Part shown: one piece after another, positions 45,416-57,200 of the stretch
Numbering within the stretch: the first letter of the stretch is position 1
Layout of the letters: each line of letters opens with the position of its first letter
Assembly: GCF_014133895.1 (NCBI RefSeq)
Contig: NC_050728.1
Span: forward strand, 682,001-746,000
Origin: Torulaspora globosa
Lineage: Eukaryota > Ascomycota > Saccharomycetes > Saccharomycetales > Saccharomycetaceae
Length of the DNA: 64,000 bases
Direction of reading: 5' to 3'
Translations under genes and position numbers: made by a program
The notes under the pieces: generated by a model
Told to the model about the DNA's origin: nothing
Databases searched by the model: none
The model's input: the letters and a program-made list of their open reading frames with translations, nothing else

Positions 45416-48400
45416 TTAATGATCTAAGTCGATGGATTGATGAAAATATTTCACCCAAGGTTGATGACACCGGTTGAGACTGATCACCTCGCTTATTTTA
45501 TTGCACCAGTCCTCACCATCCTTCGGTGATTCAGTGCTGAACGTTATTCTTTCTTCATTATCGAACACCAAATGGAAACAGCCGCTGAAAAGTACGAGGT
45601 CTGTCAAATTTCTCTCACCTCCTTTCGGAATGTCCCCAGGGCCAAAGACCTTCACAACCTTTAGCAAATTTACAGCTAGTTTTGGCTGCCTAGTTATCTC
45701 ATGGTATCCAAGCATGTTATTGCCCTGTAACCTAAAAAAACGTCTCTGAATGTTGCTCTGCACGTCGCCTCCTTCCTGCAACATGTATCCTTCTTTAAAA
45801 ATTGCTTGTTGCTGCATATACTTGGAAATAATACTACGGGCAATTTGTAAAGTTTTCGGAAACTTTTCGAGAGGTGAAGTCCGCTCCAAGTAACATGCTT
45901 CGATATTCAACGCCCCTATCGCATATGGTGATCTTCTTGGTAGTTCATGCAGCTTTTTCGAGGAAAGTGGATCCGGCTTACGAGCCCATTCGTTTACCAT
46001 TGTGAAGGTAAGAAGTTTATTACGAAACTTGACCCCACCTAAAAAGGCCTCATCAAGATTGATTTCACAACGACCAAAAGATCCATCTCTGGCGAATAAG
46101 AAATCCCATTCATCTTGTGTTGGGGATTTCTGCACAAAGCGCTTTTGATACTCAAACTTACTCTTTCCGAAAGGAAACTTCCTGCCGACGGGAATCTTTT
46201 CGACGACTTCTTGCAGCTCAAACTTTGGCGACTGATAGCGACATCTTAACGTGATAATCAGCTTTGAAATTTTCTTCATATCATTAGCAAGAATAATCTC
46301 AAACTCTTTATCGATGTCACACCTATCATTGCTTGTCATGGGCTGCCATGTGGTCTGAATGGTGTCCATACCATTATCAAACTCAACGGAAAATTCGGCC
46401 TTATGATACTTTACGTTTTGCAGCAAAAGATCGGTGATATTCTTCAGCTTTAAGTAGAGATTGCCTCTATCAGGTAGAACGGTCCTTTGATCTAGATCAT
46501 CAGTCACGCAAGCGCTTTCAGCTTGTGGTTCATTGCAACTGCTTAAATGAAAATCTTCGACTTCAAGCTTGTCTTCTCGCCTCGAATCGTCTTCAGGCGG
46601 TTGGTTATTTGATTTCGTCTTCTCATGACAGATGTCATTTCTTCTCGTTTTCACTTTAAAAGGGCTGCCGACGTGAGTCTTCTTTACAGGGCTTGGGCTT
46701 GGACTTATGGAAAGAGGGTCCAAAGCGGCCTCCTCACTACCATGTTTTTTAATACTTCTCGAATATCCTTCAGAACCAAAGCCTTCGCTGACCATGGCCT
46801 CATATCCTTTGAGGCTCAGTCCCCTGCCGACAGAGACTTCCTTCACTGGAGTCTTGAGGACTCCAATAACGTTATTAGATCCCACGCTCCGCGCATCTGT
46901 CTCTAACAGCTCAGTCGTCTTATTTTCGTCACCTAACAGCTTATGAATTGCATCAATAGACACATTGTTCTTCGCTGGTGCAGTCGGAGTACCCAGCTCA
47001 ATATTATGATTCCAGACACTGTAATTTCCCTGCTCATCCTTAGATGGATGAAGAATGGATCTGTTATCGTTTGTCGCTACTTCGAGATAAGTAGCGAATT
47101 CCTCTCCCAATTCGAAATCAGGCAGAGATGGTAAAAGCTGCAGCTGATTGTTCCCAGTCTCCCTGGTATTCGATAACTCGGCAGAATCTGTGCCCTCGAT
47201 CAGGCTTTGATCATCCTTATCATTTAATTTCGCTTCTTGATCACAGTTTTCTTCCAGCTCATAACCTTCGCGGAGATTATGCAGTGTTGCAAACAGCCTT
47301 CTTTGATTTTTGATGTTCTCCTGTATCTTTTTGGAGATGTTAGTGTTTCGTCTTAATGGGTCCAGCGCCGTCTCAGGCCTTGTGATCACGTATTCATCAT
47401 TGTAGTTTGATGTCTCGTACCTTGGTTCTGGATAATAGTACTTGCTGCGGCTAATAACTCTTGGCTTAAACTTGAAAGTATGTTCCAAGTTGCTATTAAC
47501 AGCAGAAGTGTCTGTCGAGTTCGTATAGCGCGAAAACTGAGAGTTGGAGCTTAATGCGGGTGACGTGGATTTAATATCTTCCTCCTGCATATGCCATATA
47601 GACAGGTAATCGGAGGGTTTCACTGATCTGGTCAAATCTATAGATTCCGCAGATGTGTCAAAATCGTCCATGAAAGGATTATCGAGAAATAGTGATCCCA
47701 TGCGAGCGACCCGCGGCAGCATAGGGCTTTCGATCTCATTGCCGTTTTCAGTGTCAACCGTCTGCCTATCATTTGGCGCACTACATCCTTTGTCAGAATT
47801 TGCTGGTTGTACTTCAGATAAGAGGTCGGCTTGCCCCGTGGGTTCCGCAATATATGTTTTGCTGCAATTTATACTGGAATTTTGGGATGCCTCCTGGTCG
47901 GCAATTGAGTTTTGGCAAGAGGAATCCTCTTGGTCTTGAAGCTTCATAATGGCGGTGCAACCCTCTACTATTTGATCAGAAGGCGAATGCACCGCAAGCT
48001 CATCAGCAGTTTGTTCTTCAACCGAGTCAGCTGAGATGGTCTCTCGAGTTTGGTTATCTCTCGAAATTTCAGTCTCCTTTGCTTCAGAATATTCTTCAGC
48101 TATTCTTATGGGTTGCCGCTCAATACGTCGCAATGCCAGGATAGGCAACTGTGGAAGTTGAGGAGGATGGTATATCTCATGAGATGACAATTCACCATTG
48201 TCTGTGAAGACACTCTCATCCTCAAGTCTTGAGTTTTCAGCAATCGTGGACGTTGAATCGCCGTTCTTCAGAAGACCTGCTGATATGTCTAAATCTTCAA
48301 CCGATCCTTCGGCTAACTTAGCGACGGGACGAACTGGGGCACCTTCAATGGAGCAAGCCGAGCAAACGCTATAAGCCGTCTCTTTCGCAGATTTATAACC

Positions 48401-49510
48401 GTCGCCGGATGTCGCTACACTGAAAATACGGGAGGCGTTCGGATGGGTGGCCAGTGTTTCGTGGCGCGAAAACGATCCAGTATCACTGTAGTAATTCTCC
48501 TCACGTTGCGCAGCAAGATTGTTAGTAGATTCCAGCAAATTGTATCTGTCGTGCTGTATCGTAGTCTTTAGATCAGCGACGCTATCGCAGCAAGATGAGC
48601 CAGAAGACAGCCGCGTTTGCGGATCCCCACCTTGCTGAGCGATGCTGAAGTTATTAATGCTTACTGTATTTGTTAAGGGAATTTTAGAGGGAGAGTGTCT
48701 GATTTCGTCCATGTACTCGGTTGATAATTCAGCGTCTTGATCTTCATCGTCATGTGCTTCCACAGCATCCTCAGTGGTTTGGAAATGTATCAGACCTGCC
48801 TCTTCCACTTTCCCCGAAGTTCCGACTGTCAACGGTTTTGTTGACTGCAAGGTATACTCGATTTTGGGAGGCTCCCTTCTTTCCGGAGCTACTTCGTCCA
48901 TTTCTTCAGTGGCCAGTTTAAGCCTATGCGCGTTCCGATTTGCATCAAACATGTGGGACAATTTCTGATCCAGATCAGCGACCGTATGTTCTAGTAAGTC
49001 TTGAGTTGTGAGAACCAGATCATGCTCTTCCTGTCCCTCATCGGAATCGGAAGGAGTCTCGACAATCAGTGACTGGTTAAGCTCATTTGGTAACTCAGTT
49101 GCAGGAACAAAGGACGACCTTTTCCAGGTTGTATCTATCTTGACTGATTCGTGGTCGCTGTCTTTCTGCTCATCGGCGCTTCCGTCTGCATACTCGTGAA
49201 AATTAACTCCTTCACTGAACACCACTGACTTCCTCATGGACGGTAATGGTGTGGACTCTTTGCCTTCTTGTTCAAGTTTTTGGAACTCCGAAGCATCTTT
49301 GATCTTTATGTTTCGAATAGTGTTGTGAGATACCAACATTTCCATCGTCTCATCTCCAATCTCCTGCAGCGGGATGCTCCATCTTCGGGTATTCTTCTCA
49401 CCTTGGTCTTGCTTCAAAATCTGGGAGTCTAAAGGAATTGTGTTCTCCATCTCATCATCGATTTCCTTCAACAAAGAATCCATGGTCTCGTCCGCATTAT
49501 CACCAACCAT
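45416..49510 (-). CDS. BUD4: Anillin-like bud-site selection protein
   Basis: Bud4 marks the axial bud site and stabilises septin rings. The 1364 residues (1447 in S. cerevisiae) are mostly acidic and disordered for the first 1000. An anillin-homology C2-like part starts at about 1018 (GNLYLKLKNITDLLLQNVKY) and a PH domain at about 1237-1355 (FKEGYMLQEGG, IQRRFFRLQGNNMLGYHEIT, DWCNKISEVI). The position between FIP1 and JSN1 is that of YJR092W. No breaks are seen. Confidence 0.95.
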   Translation of the reverse strand: MVGDNADETMDSLLKEIDDEMENTIPLDSQILKQDQGEKNTRRWSIPLQEIGDETMEMLVSHNTIRNIKIKDASEFQKLEQEGKESTPLPSMRKSVVFSEGVNFHEYADGSADEQKDSDHESVKIDTTWKRSSFVPATELPNELNQSLIVETPSDSDEGQEEHDLVLTTQDLLEHTVADLDQKLSHMFDANRNAHRLKLATEEMDEVAPERREPPKIEYTLQSTKPLTVGTSGKVEEAGLIHFQTTEDAVEAHDDEDQDAELSTEYMDEIRHSPSKIPLTNTVSINNFSIAQQGGDPQTRLSSGSSCCDSVADLKTTIQHDRYNLLESTNNLAAQREENYYSDTGSFSRHETLATHPNASRIFSVATSGDGYKSAKETAYSVCSACSIEGAPVRPVAKLAEGSVEDLDISAGLLKNGDSTSTIAENSRLEDESVFTDNGELSSHEIYHPPQLPQLPILALRRIERQPIRIAEEYSEAKETEISRDNQTRETISADSVEEQTADELAVHSPSDQIVEGCTAIMKLQDQEDSSCQNSIADQEASQNSSINCSKTYIAEPTGQADLLSEVQPANSDKGCSAPNDRQTVDTENGNEIESPMLPRVARMGSLFLDNPFMDDFDTSAESIDLTRSVKPSDYLSIWHMQEEDIKSTSPALSSNSQFSRYTNSTDTSAVNSNLEHTFKFKPRVISRSKYYYPEPRYETSNYNDEYVITRPETALDPLRRNTNISKKIQENIKNQRRLFATLHNLREGYELEENCDQEAKLNDKDDQSLIEGTDSAELSNTRETGNNQLQLLPSLPDFELGEEFATYLEVATNDNRSILHPSKDEQGNYSVWNHNIELGTPTAPAKNNVSIDAIHKLLGDENKTTELLETDARSVGSNNVIGVLKTPVKEVSVGRGLSLKGYEAMVSEGFGSEGYSRSIKKHGSEEAALDPLSISPSPSPVKKTHVGSPFKVKTRRNDICHEKTKSNNQPPEDDSRREDKLEVEDFHLSSCNEPQAESACVTDDLDQRTVLPDRGNLYLKLKNITDLLLQNVKYHKAEFSVEFDNGMDTIQTTWQPMTSNDRCDIDKEFEIILANDMKKISKLIITLRCRYQSPKFELQEVVEKIPVGRKFPFGKSKFEYQKRFVQKSPTQDEWDFLFARDGSFGRCEINLDEAFLGGVKFRNKLLTFTMVNEWARKPDPLSSKKLHELPRRSPYAIGALNIEACYLERTSPLEKFPKTLQIARSIISKYMQQQAIFKEGYMLQEGGDVQSNIQRRFFRLQGNNMLGYHEITRQPKLAVNLLKVVKVFGPGDIPKGGERNLTDLVLFSGCFHLVFDNEERITFSTESPKDGEDWCNKISEVISLNRCHQPWVKYFHQSIDLDH

Positions 49511-50605
49511 TTGGGCTTAATCAGGACGCTACGGTCAAAAAACGAGAAATAGCGTTTCTCAAAAGACCGTCCCAATGCAAAGCCCAACGCAATCGAATCA
49601 CCAGTAAGGAGATGATAATCATTCAATATTTATCCATCCTTGATCGACATCCATCGATCGCGTCCTTCGTCTTGTTTACCAACTTCCCTTTTCAGCAGTA
49701 CAGACCTTTCCTGGCCTCGAGGGTCACATGTCACAGGTTCACCTTCTACAGAAACAGCTCACTAACCAACTCCAGTCCTCTTTCGCCGCATGGAGCATGC
49801 TATTAACCACCCTGCCTGTTCTCCCCAACCATAAAAACAGCGTGGTCCCCCCTGAAACGTAAAAACTAAAAGCAGCCTTCACCGCCATGTCGATGGTCCT
49901 CTGGTCTTTCCAAGAACAAGCGATTTCCACTCCCCCAATGTCCACGACATCCGCGACAGGATGTTTATACAGCACCCGAATAGCATACCATCTGGTTCAG
50001 CAGCTAGCGCATAGACGCGTATCATATTCTCTTGGCGGCTAAAATGAGGACGGCGCTGCAACCCTATAGAACCGCGAGTTCAAGACCGATATCTCTCGTA
50101 ATGAACCTCTAAGCTTCTCATGTGGTACTGTGGGGTCTCCTGGAGAGTACCAGTTCTTGGTTGTTAGTATTCCTTATAAGCGCTGATGGCAACTCCTTCA
50201 CGGTCAGGGAGAATTTTGAGGCTACGTATATAGTGATCATAGGAGTAACTGCGCCTAATACCAAAGAAAGACGAAAAGAGCGCTTTAATTATAACAACTC
50301 TGCCTTCGGGTTATGTATTGGAAAGAGCTTGCTTAAATTCGCTTAATAGGGGCATACTATTCATTTGTTCGAGAGAATAGAATTCAATAGGTTGGCAAGC
50401 TTTGGTTCAGTGTTCTAGGCTAATAGAGTAGTCATTGACTCATAATAGCTAAGCCAAGTAATAATACTCTGAAATTGTGGGTTTTGATTAAGGAGGCTGA
50501 TTTCGGTTTTTTGTCATTGCTGAAATCACCGATAGGGCGTTCGATATTTCCTGATATCTATATACCTGTCGAGTCCTACTTTCGTTAGAGTCAGTTGATT
50601 TGGCT
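49511..50605. promoter_or_regulatory. Divergent BUD4/JSN1 intergenic region
   Basis: This is the longest gene-free stretch in the window (1095 bp). I see A/T-rich segments near 50270-50500 and a TATATA near 50560 for JSN1, but no defined site and no coding frame of note. Confidence 0.4.
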
Positions 50606-53600
50606 ATGTCGGACAAAAAAGTGTTTAGGAACGATGCGGTAGCTAGTAACGGTGGTACTTTGTCTAATATTCCAGAGGTGATCGATCCCGGAATCACCAT
50701 TCCCATATATGAGGAAGATGTAATGCAAGGGTCGAGTGCTGGGGGTCATGTGGAAGTGCAACCGCAGAAACTTGGGTCATACCGATCTCGTGCTGGTAAA
50801 TTCTCGAATACTTTAAGCAATCTTCTGCCTTCTATTAGTGCCAAGTTACACCATTCCAAAAAAGCAACACAGGGAAAAGCTCCTGGTGATGATAGTCCAA
50901 ATAACAATAGCTCAGAGTCAACGGTGGATTCAGGCAATGCATATGCGACTCGAGCTAACAGCAAGAATTTTATACAGTCAATTGGTACCATCCCAATAGA
51001 AGGTGCCGAGAGCTTGACACCTCCACATGAAATGGAGAAGCTGGTGCATTTTCCGGATGCTAACTTTCTGGTTAGTCAGCCCAGGACCTCGAATGATTCC
51101 TTCACGTTCGGTGGATCCGGCCTGCCTCAACATCGAATTTCGAGAACCAGGAATAGCACTATAAGCTCGCAAATCACGTCCATGTCATCTATCCCGGCCA
51201 ATAACGGAAGTTCGAGCGTCATATGGTCAAACAATCAAAACTCCAGCGACCCACTGCAACAACATTTGCTTCAGCAATTCAACAGTAATAACATTAATCA
51301 GAATAACAGCTTAAGCGCCAACAATACCAGTCCTTTGAATGAATACTCGAGCAGTACGACATATTTTGATACAGCTATTCCTTCGTCTAACGTTAACGCC
51401 ACTTTGGCCGGCGGTACGAACAGCATAAATTTAACCGTTCCAGGCTCGATGTGGTCTCAGAACAATATTTCTAACAGGCCTCGGTCATTATCAAATGCCT
51501 CCAGTATCTACACGGACGCTCCTCTTTATGAGCAGCCAGCGAGGTCGCGTGCTACTTCTACTTATACGCTTTCTCAGGCGCACGCCACACAAACGCAAGA
51601 GATACCATTTATAGAGGACGACATTGATCCTAGATCGATAAATTGGGTCACTACAGATCCGCTGGTGCCAGCGATCAATCAGATTTCCAACTTGCTACCA
51701 ACAAACACCATTTCGATCTCTAATGTCTTTTCCCTGCAGCAGCAACAACCACAGCTGATGAACGCGGTGAATTTAACAAGTGCTTCCTTGGCAACTTTGT
51801 GTTCCAAATACGGCGTTGTTATTTCTGCTACTACTTTAAAGGGTTTAAATATGGCACTTGTCGAATTTGACAGTGTTGAAAGCGCTATTCGTGCTTTAGA
51901 AATGCTACAGGGGAAGGAAGTTTCAATGATCGGAGCACCGAGTTGTGTATCGTTTGCAAAAGTTCTACCAATGCATCAACAAACCCCCCAGGTGGTGGTT
52001 TCTCCCAGGGCAACGGGAAATGTGGGCTCCGACGCAGTTCCGCAACCATTGCTGCAGGAACAACTATTCAGTGGTACAGTCACTTTTCAACAGCAAGGAA
52101 ACGTTTCGCTACCAATATTCAGTCATCAGCAGCCAGATTCACACCCTCAATCTACCCACACGCATTCCAACTCCAACCAGGGATTTGGTCACAGCGCTCA
52201 AAATGAAAAGGAGCAATGCCCTTTTCCGTTGCCACCTTCGCCATTCGAAAGTCACATCGGCGCAGTGAAAGACATAATGAAATCATTTGACACACCGTTT
52301 GATCAAGCTCAGACCTCTCACATAGTCAACAATGCTCTAAAATATGATGGTACATCCGATACAACTGATTTTGGACCTTTGCCCGAGCCATTGACCGTAA
52401 GAGAGTTTGATGCTCCGAAATTGAGAGAACTAAGGAAAAACATCGATGCTAACCTTATCCCTGACATAGAGATTGAACAACTTGCCATTGCCATGTTAGA
52501 TGAATTACCAGAGTTGAGCTCTGATTATTTGGGTAACACTATTGTTCAAAAACTATTTACACATTCAACGGATATCGTCAAGGATATTATGTTAAGAAAG
52601 ACGAGCAAATATTTGACTTCCATGGGTGTTCACAAGAATGGTACCTGGGCATGTCAGAAAATGATTTCAATGGCCCGCACACCGAGACAAATAATGCTAG
52701 TAACCAACGGGGTAAAAGACTATTGTACGCCGCTCTTTAACGACCAGTTCGGTAATTACGTTATTCAATGTGTACTCAGGTTTGGTTTCCCCTGGAATAG
52801 CTTCATTTTCGAAAGTATCGTGGCAAATTTCTGGACGATCGCCCAAAACAGATACGGGGCACGAGCCGTTAGAGCGTGCCTTGAAGCACACGATATTATA
52901 ACCCAGGAGGAAATGCTAGTTATCAGCGCCATGATCGTGCTGTACGCTGAGTATCTGGCAACAAATAGCAATGGTACCCTGCTGGTCAGCTGGTTTTTGG
53001 ATACATGCTCGCTACGCCATAAGCATTCTATGTTAGCACCAAGACTTTTATCTCACATAGTTGAGCTATGTCGCCATCGGCTAGCATCCTTAACTGTTCT
53101 TAAGCTGCTCAATTATAGAGGCGATGACATTGTGAGAAAGAAAATTGCGCATGCGATTTTTGGTGAACCGATAACCGATGAGCCAGCTTTACCTCTTCGT
53201 CAAATTCTTTGTGACACCAACTACGGTCCTACATTCATATACAAGGTTTTGACAACATCATCGTTGGAGGGCGATTTAAGAAATCACGCCATTAGGCAGG
53301 TGCGCAAGGTTCTAATGGAAACGACACCATCGCAACAGCACCGTCGTCTGATGGAAGAAGTAGGCTTAACACCCGCCAATTCCCAGCACAGTTCCCAAAG
53401 CAAGCATTGCTCGAGTATCTCTCAAGTTTTCAACCAGGACGGCACTCACCTGAGGGGCCTGTCCGTGTCAAGCGTCAGGAGCAACGGATCAAGACATAGC
53501 GGACTTGCGGCAGCAACATCTGCTGGTCAAGCCTCTGTTCAACCTTCAGTACCAGCCTCAAATAACGGTGCATGGAACATTGGATACTCAAATTATCCCG

Positions 53601-53815
53601 GCTTATTCCCGGGCTTTTCAAACAGCGGATATCCAGTGAACAGCGAAGATTTATCCAATCAATTCGATATGATGTCACTCAACAACGGAACGCACATCTC
53701 GCTTCCTCAATTGAGTCTGACCAACCAAAACAACTCTACGAATCTAATATATCCTACCAAGAGTACCTCTAGTCAGGACCCCCATACAAAAAGCCATGGC
53801 ATGTTTGGTCAATGA
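50606..53815 (+). CDS. JSN1: Puf-family RNA-binding protein
   Basis: Jsn1/Puf1 binds mRNAs of membrane and mitochondrial proteins and helps recruit Arp2/3 to mitochondria. The 1069 residues (1091 in S. cerevisiae) contain a low-complexity N-terminal part and an RRM-like domain at about 370-460 (TNTISISNVFSLQQQ, CSKYGVVISATTLKGLNMAL, GKEVSMIGAPSCVSFAKV). A pumilio repeat block spans about 625-885 (ELSSDYLGNTIVQKLFTHST, NGTWACQKMISMARTPRQI, DQFGNYVIQCVLRFGFPWNS, NRYGARAVRACLEAHDI). One gene here equals JSN1 (YJR091C) and PUF2 (YPR042C). The start was set at the first ATG, 50606. Confidence 0.94.
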   Translation: MSDKKVFRNDAVASNGGTLSNIPEVIDPGITIPIYEEDVMQGSSAGGHVEVQPQKLGSYRSRAGKFSNTLSNLLPSISAKLHHSKKATQGKAPGDDSPNNNSSESTVDSGNAYATRANSKNFIQSIGTIPIEGAESLTPPHEMEKLVHFPDANFLVSQPRTSNDSFTFGGSGLPQHRISRTRNSTISSQITSMSSIPANNGSSSVIWSNNQNSSDPLQQHLLQQFNSNNINQNNSLSANNTSPLNEYSSSTTYFDTAIPSSNVNATLAGGTNSINLTVPGSMWSQNNISNRPRSLSNASSIYTDAPLYEQPARSRATSTYTLSQAHATQTQEIPFIEDDIDPRSINWVTTDPLVPAINQISNLLPTNTISISNVFSLQQQQPQLMNAVNLTSASLATLCSKYGVVISATTLKGLNMALVEFDSVESAIRALEMLQGKEVSMIGAPSCVSFAKVLPMHQQTPQVVVSPRATGNVGSDAVPQPLLQEQLFSGTVTFQQQGNVSLPIFSHQQPDSHPQSTHTHSNSNQGFGHSAQNEKEQCPFPLPPSPFESHIGAVKDIMKSFDTPFDQAQTSHIVNNALKYDGTSDTTDFGPLPEPLTVREFDAPKLRELRKNIDANLIPDIEIEQLAIAMLDELPELSSDYLGNTIVQKLFTHSTDIVKDIMLRKTSKYLTSMGVHKNGTWACQKMISMARTPRQIMLVTNGVKDYCTPLFNDQFGNYVIQCVLRFGFPWNSFIFESIVANFWTIAQNRYGARAVRACLEAHDIITQEEMLVISAMIVLYAEYLATNSNGTLLVSWFLDTCSLRHKHSMLAPRLLSHIVELCRHRLASLTVLKLLNYRGDDIVRKKIAHAIFGEPITDEPALPLRQILCDTNYGPTFIYKVLTTSSLEGDLRNHAIRQVRKVLMETTPSQQHRRLMEEVGLTPANSQHSSQSKHCSSISQVFNQDGTHLRGLSVSSVRSNGSRHSGLAAATSAGQASVQPSVPASNNGAWNIGYSNYPGLFPGFSNSGYPVNSEDLSNQFDMMSLNNGTHISLPQLSLTNQNNSTNLIYPTKSTSSQDPHTKSHGMFGQ

Positions 53816-54263
53816 ACACACAGAGCTGCATATTCTAACCAAATCAAAACGCAAAATCAAAGTAGAGCAAGTATGAGCTATCCGCTTTACTAGTGGCGTT
53901 TCACTCTATATACAAGGCGTTCAGTCCGCCTCAACTTCCTGATGACTTATCATTTATAGAGATGCTTGCCAGACTAGTCACCAACTAAACTACATTTGAG
54001 TCGCATTTTTTCAGTTATTTAAGGTTTCGTATAGAGAGACAATCACAAAAGATCGACAGTCTATCCCTTCCGGTCTACTCAGGTAGTCTCACAAGCGAAG
54101 AGACACAGTCCCAGGAGTATGGGGAATGTATTTAAAGGTTTAGAAAGCTGAGTGTCGGGAAGTTGCTTAGAAGGTAGCGGTGCTAGTCTTTAGAGGCACA
54201 CTTGCTTAATTCTTACAGACTTGTGTTAAAGTCGCCTTTTGCGCTTGCGGGACTATTGAGAAA
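53816..54263. other. JSN1 3' / GRR1 upstream region
   Basis: These 448 bp hold a TATA-like CTATATACAAGG near 53907 and no other clear element or gene. Confidence 0.35.
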
Positions 54264-57200
54264 ATGAGCGATCGCCATGGCCATAATGCTCCTGGTAATA
54301 TGCCGGGAGGTCTTCCTGCAGGTTGGTTTACAAATCCAGTTCCTTCCAGAGAGTCGTTAAATCAGCAAGGCAGAGATGCGGTATCGCGAGAGCACCGTCA
54401 GCGAGTTTCCAGGATCGCACAGAATGAAACAGCGCTTCGTGATATGTTCAGGTTCAACGTTCACAGGTCAAGTCATCATTCCAATGGCCAGTCAGGGAAC
54501 CATGCGGCGGATGAGAGGCGACAGGGAGGGCAACAAAATATTGGCGGCGGCGGTAGTCTTATCGCTGATGCTCAGACCAACATGTTGAATGGTGTTCCAG
54601 GATCCGCTAATTTGCAACCGGAAGACTTGAGAAAGTTGAACTTGTTTCAAATAGCTTTGCAACAGAAAGTTCAGGCGTTTCTCGACGTGATTGAAAATAG
54701 GAGGAATACTATACTAAATGAGATAAGTACGAGGAACACTAATCTCGAAAGGATACAGGAGCCAAGCTCTTCACAAGCCGCTAACTATTCGAATAAATTG
54801 CAGAGAGTTAGACTGCGGGCTATTGAAACCGAGACGATGGAGCTACAGAGTTTGAGAGCAAAATTTTTAACAGTGGTGGAAGAGTACAGAAGAGCCATGA
54901 ATGCCTATTGCAAGGCCAAATCGGAAGGCAAAGAAGCGCCCAATCCTACAGACTACTTCCAACAATGGATTGAATCGCTCGATCCCACTGAATCATCAAT
55001 GCCTATACGTCTGCAGGAGCTGTCGTGGGGCTCTAAGACATTGATAAATACCATTGCAGCACCTGCTGATAAAGCCAGGGAGCGGCCCTCGTCTTACAAA
55101 GTTTTCCCATTACATTACCTTCCCTCGGAAATTTTGCATTTAGTACTCGAGAAACTCAGTCACAAATTCGACATTGTTGATTTGCTTACCGTATGCAAGT
55201 TGTGGGCTCAATTCATTGTGAAAATACTATATTACCGTCCTCATATCAACAAAAAATCTCAATTGGAACTTTTCATGAGGACCATGATCATGCATCCTGA
55301 CGAAACCGTATTCAACTATCGTTCTATGATCAAGAGACTCAATTTTTCCTTTGTTGGCGATTATATGCATGACGAGGAGCTCTACAGTTTTGTTGGTTGC
55401 CAGAACCTTGAGCGCTTGACTCTGGTCTTTTGCAAGAATATCACCAGTAATTCTATCTCTGCTGTTTTAAAAGGATGCAAGTACTTACAAAGTGTCGATA
55501 TCACCGGGATAAGAGAGATATCGGACGATATATTTGATACTTTAGCTGAAAGTTGTCCCAGAGTTCAAGGATTTTACGTTCCGCAGGCGAAAAATGTAAC
55601 ATCAAGAGCATTGCATAATTTCATTACACATGCACCCATGTTGAAGAGAGTAAAGATAACAGCTAACAATAATATGGATGATAATCTGATAAATTTATTT
55701 GCAGAGAAATGTCCCATGCTGGTAGAGGTGGATGTCACTTTAAGTCCGAATATTCATGATCATAGTCTTTTGAAGTTGTTTAGCAAATTGACACAGTTAA
55801 GGGAGTTCCGAATTACCCACAACACTAATGTATCAGACAAGCTATTCTTGGAGCTGCCGAAGAAGGTAAAACAATTACCTGCTTTAAGGTTATTGGATCT
55901 GTCGGGTTGTGAGAACATCACTGATAAGACGATTGAAAAAGTCGTTGAACTTGCCCCAAAATTGAGGAATGTTTTTTTGGGTAAATGTAGCAGGATTACG
56001 GATTACTCATTGCATCACTTGGCTAAACTAGGCAAGAACCTTCAGACGGTCCATTTTGGACATTGCTTCAATATAAGCGATCAGGGAGTAAGAGTGTTAG
56101 TTCAATCTTGTCCCAGGATACAGTACGTCGATTTTGCATGTTGCACTAACCTCACAAACCGTACGCTTTACGAATTATCTGATCTATCTAAGCTGAAAAG
56201 AATTGGGTTAGTCAAATGCTCTCAAATGACTGATGAGGGATTACTAAATATGATATCATTGAGAGGCAGAAATGATAGCTTGGAAAGAGTTCATCTGTCA
56301 TATTGCTCGAATTTAACTATCTACCCAATTTACGAGCTGCTGATGGCGTGTCCCAGGTTATCACATTTGTCACTCACTGCGGTACCGTCGTTCTTGAGGC
56401 CTGATATAACGGCATTTTGCAGACCAGCTCCGAATGATTTCAGTGATAACCAGCGTCAGATATTCTGCGTCTTTTCTGGAAAAGGTGTTCACAAACTTCG
56501 GCATTATCTCATGAGTCTGACAACGCCTACCAGCGGCCCACAAACAGACCTCCGCGACGTTCTAACGAAATATATCATGTCTAAGAATATGCTTCAGCAA
56601 GGGGAGGATTTGGAGGACGGGATCAACCGAATCACACGAGATTTAAATCAGGACTCCGCTGCCATTTTAGCAGCCACCGGCTTAAGCCAAATGAATGGCG
56701 CCAATAATGACTTCCTATTCCAAAATATCGATTTTGATAGATTGGAAGATGTGTTCAACTGGTATGAAACCCCTCCGGTGAACGCTGAACTGTCTTCGGA
56801 CGAAATCACTTTGTTGCTATCGCAAGTCGACCGAAAATTTTGCGAGGATCCGTTTGATGAGGAGTATGATGATCTGGATACTGTTGTTGCGCCAGGAGCT
56901 AATCCCGATCTCAACAATGAGCTTTGTTATATTGTTAGAAAATTGCATGAATTAGATGATCGTGTCAACGACTTCGAAGTAAACGTTGCAAGTTTGGCTA
57001 GGGTACAATTTCAATTTACGGGATTTTTACTTCATGAGATGGCTCAAATTTACATGCAGATGGTAGAGCTAAACCGGCAGATTTCACAAATTCAAGCACG
57101 CACAAATGAATCCAATATACAGCCTGATATCAGAGGGCTGTCCATCTGGAGACTTCTCTTCATCGAGAAGTTCATAGAACTGCTTCAGAAATACAAGCTG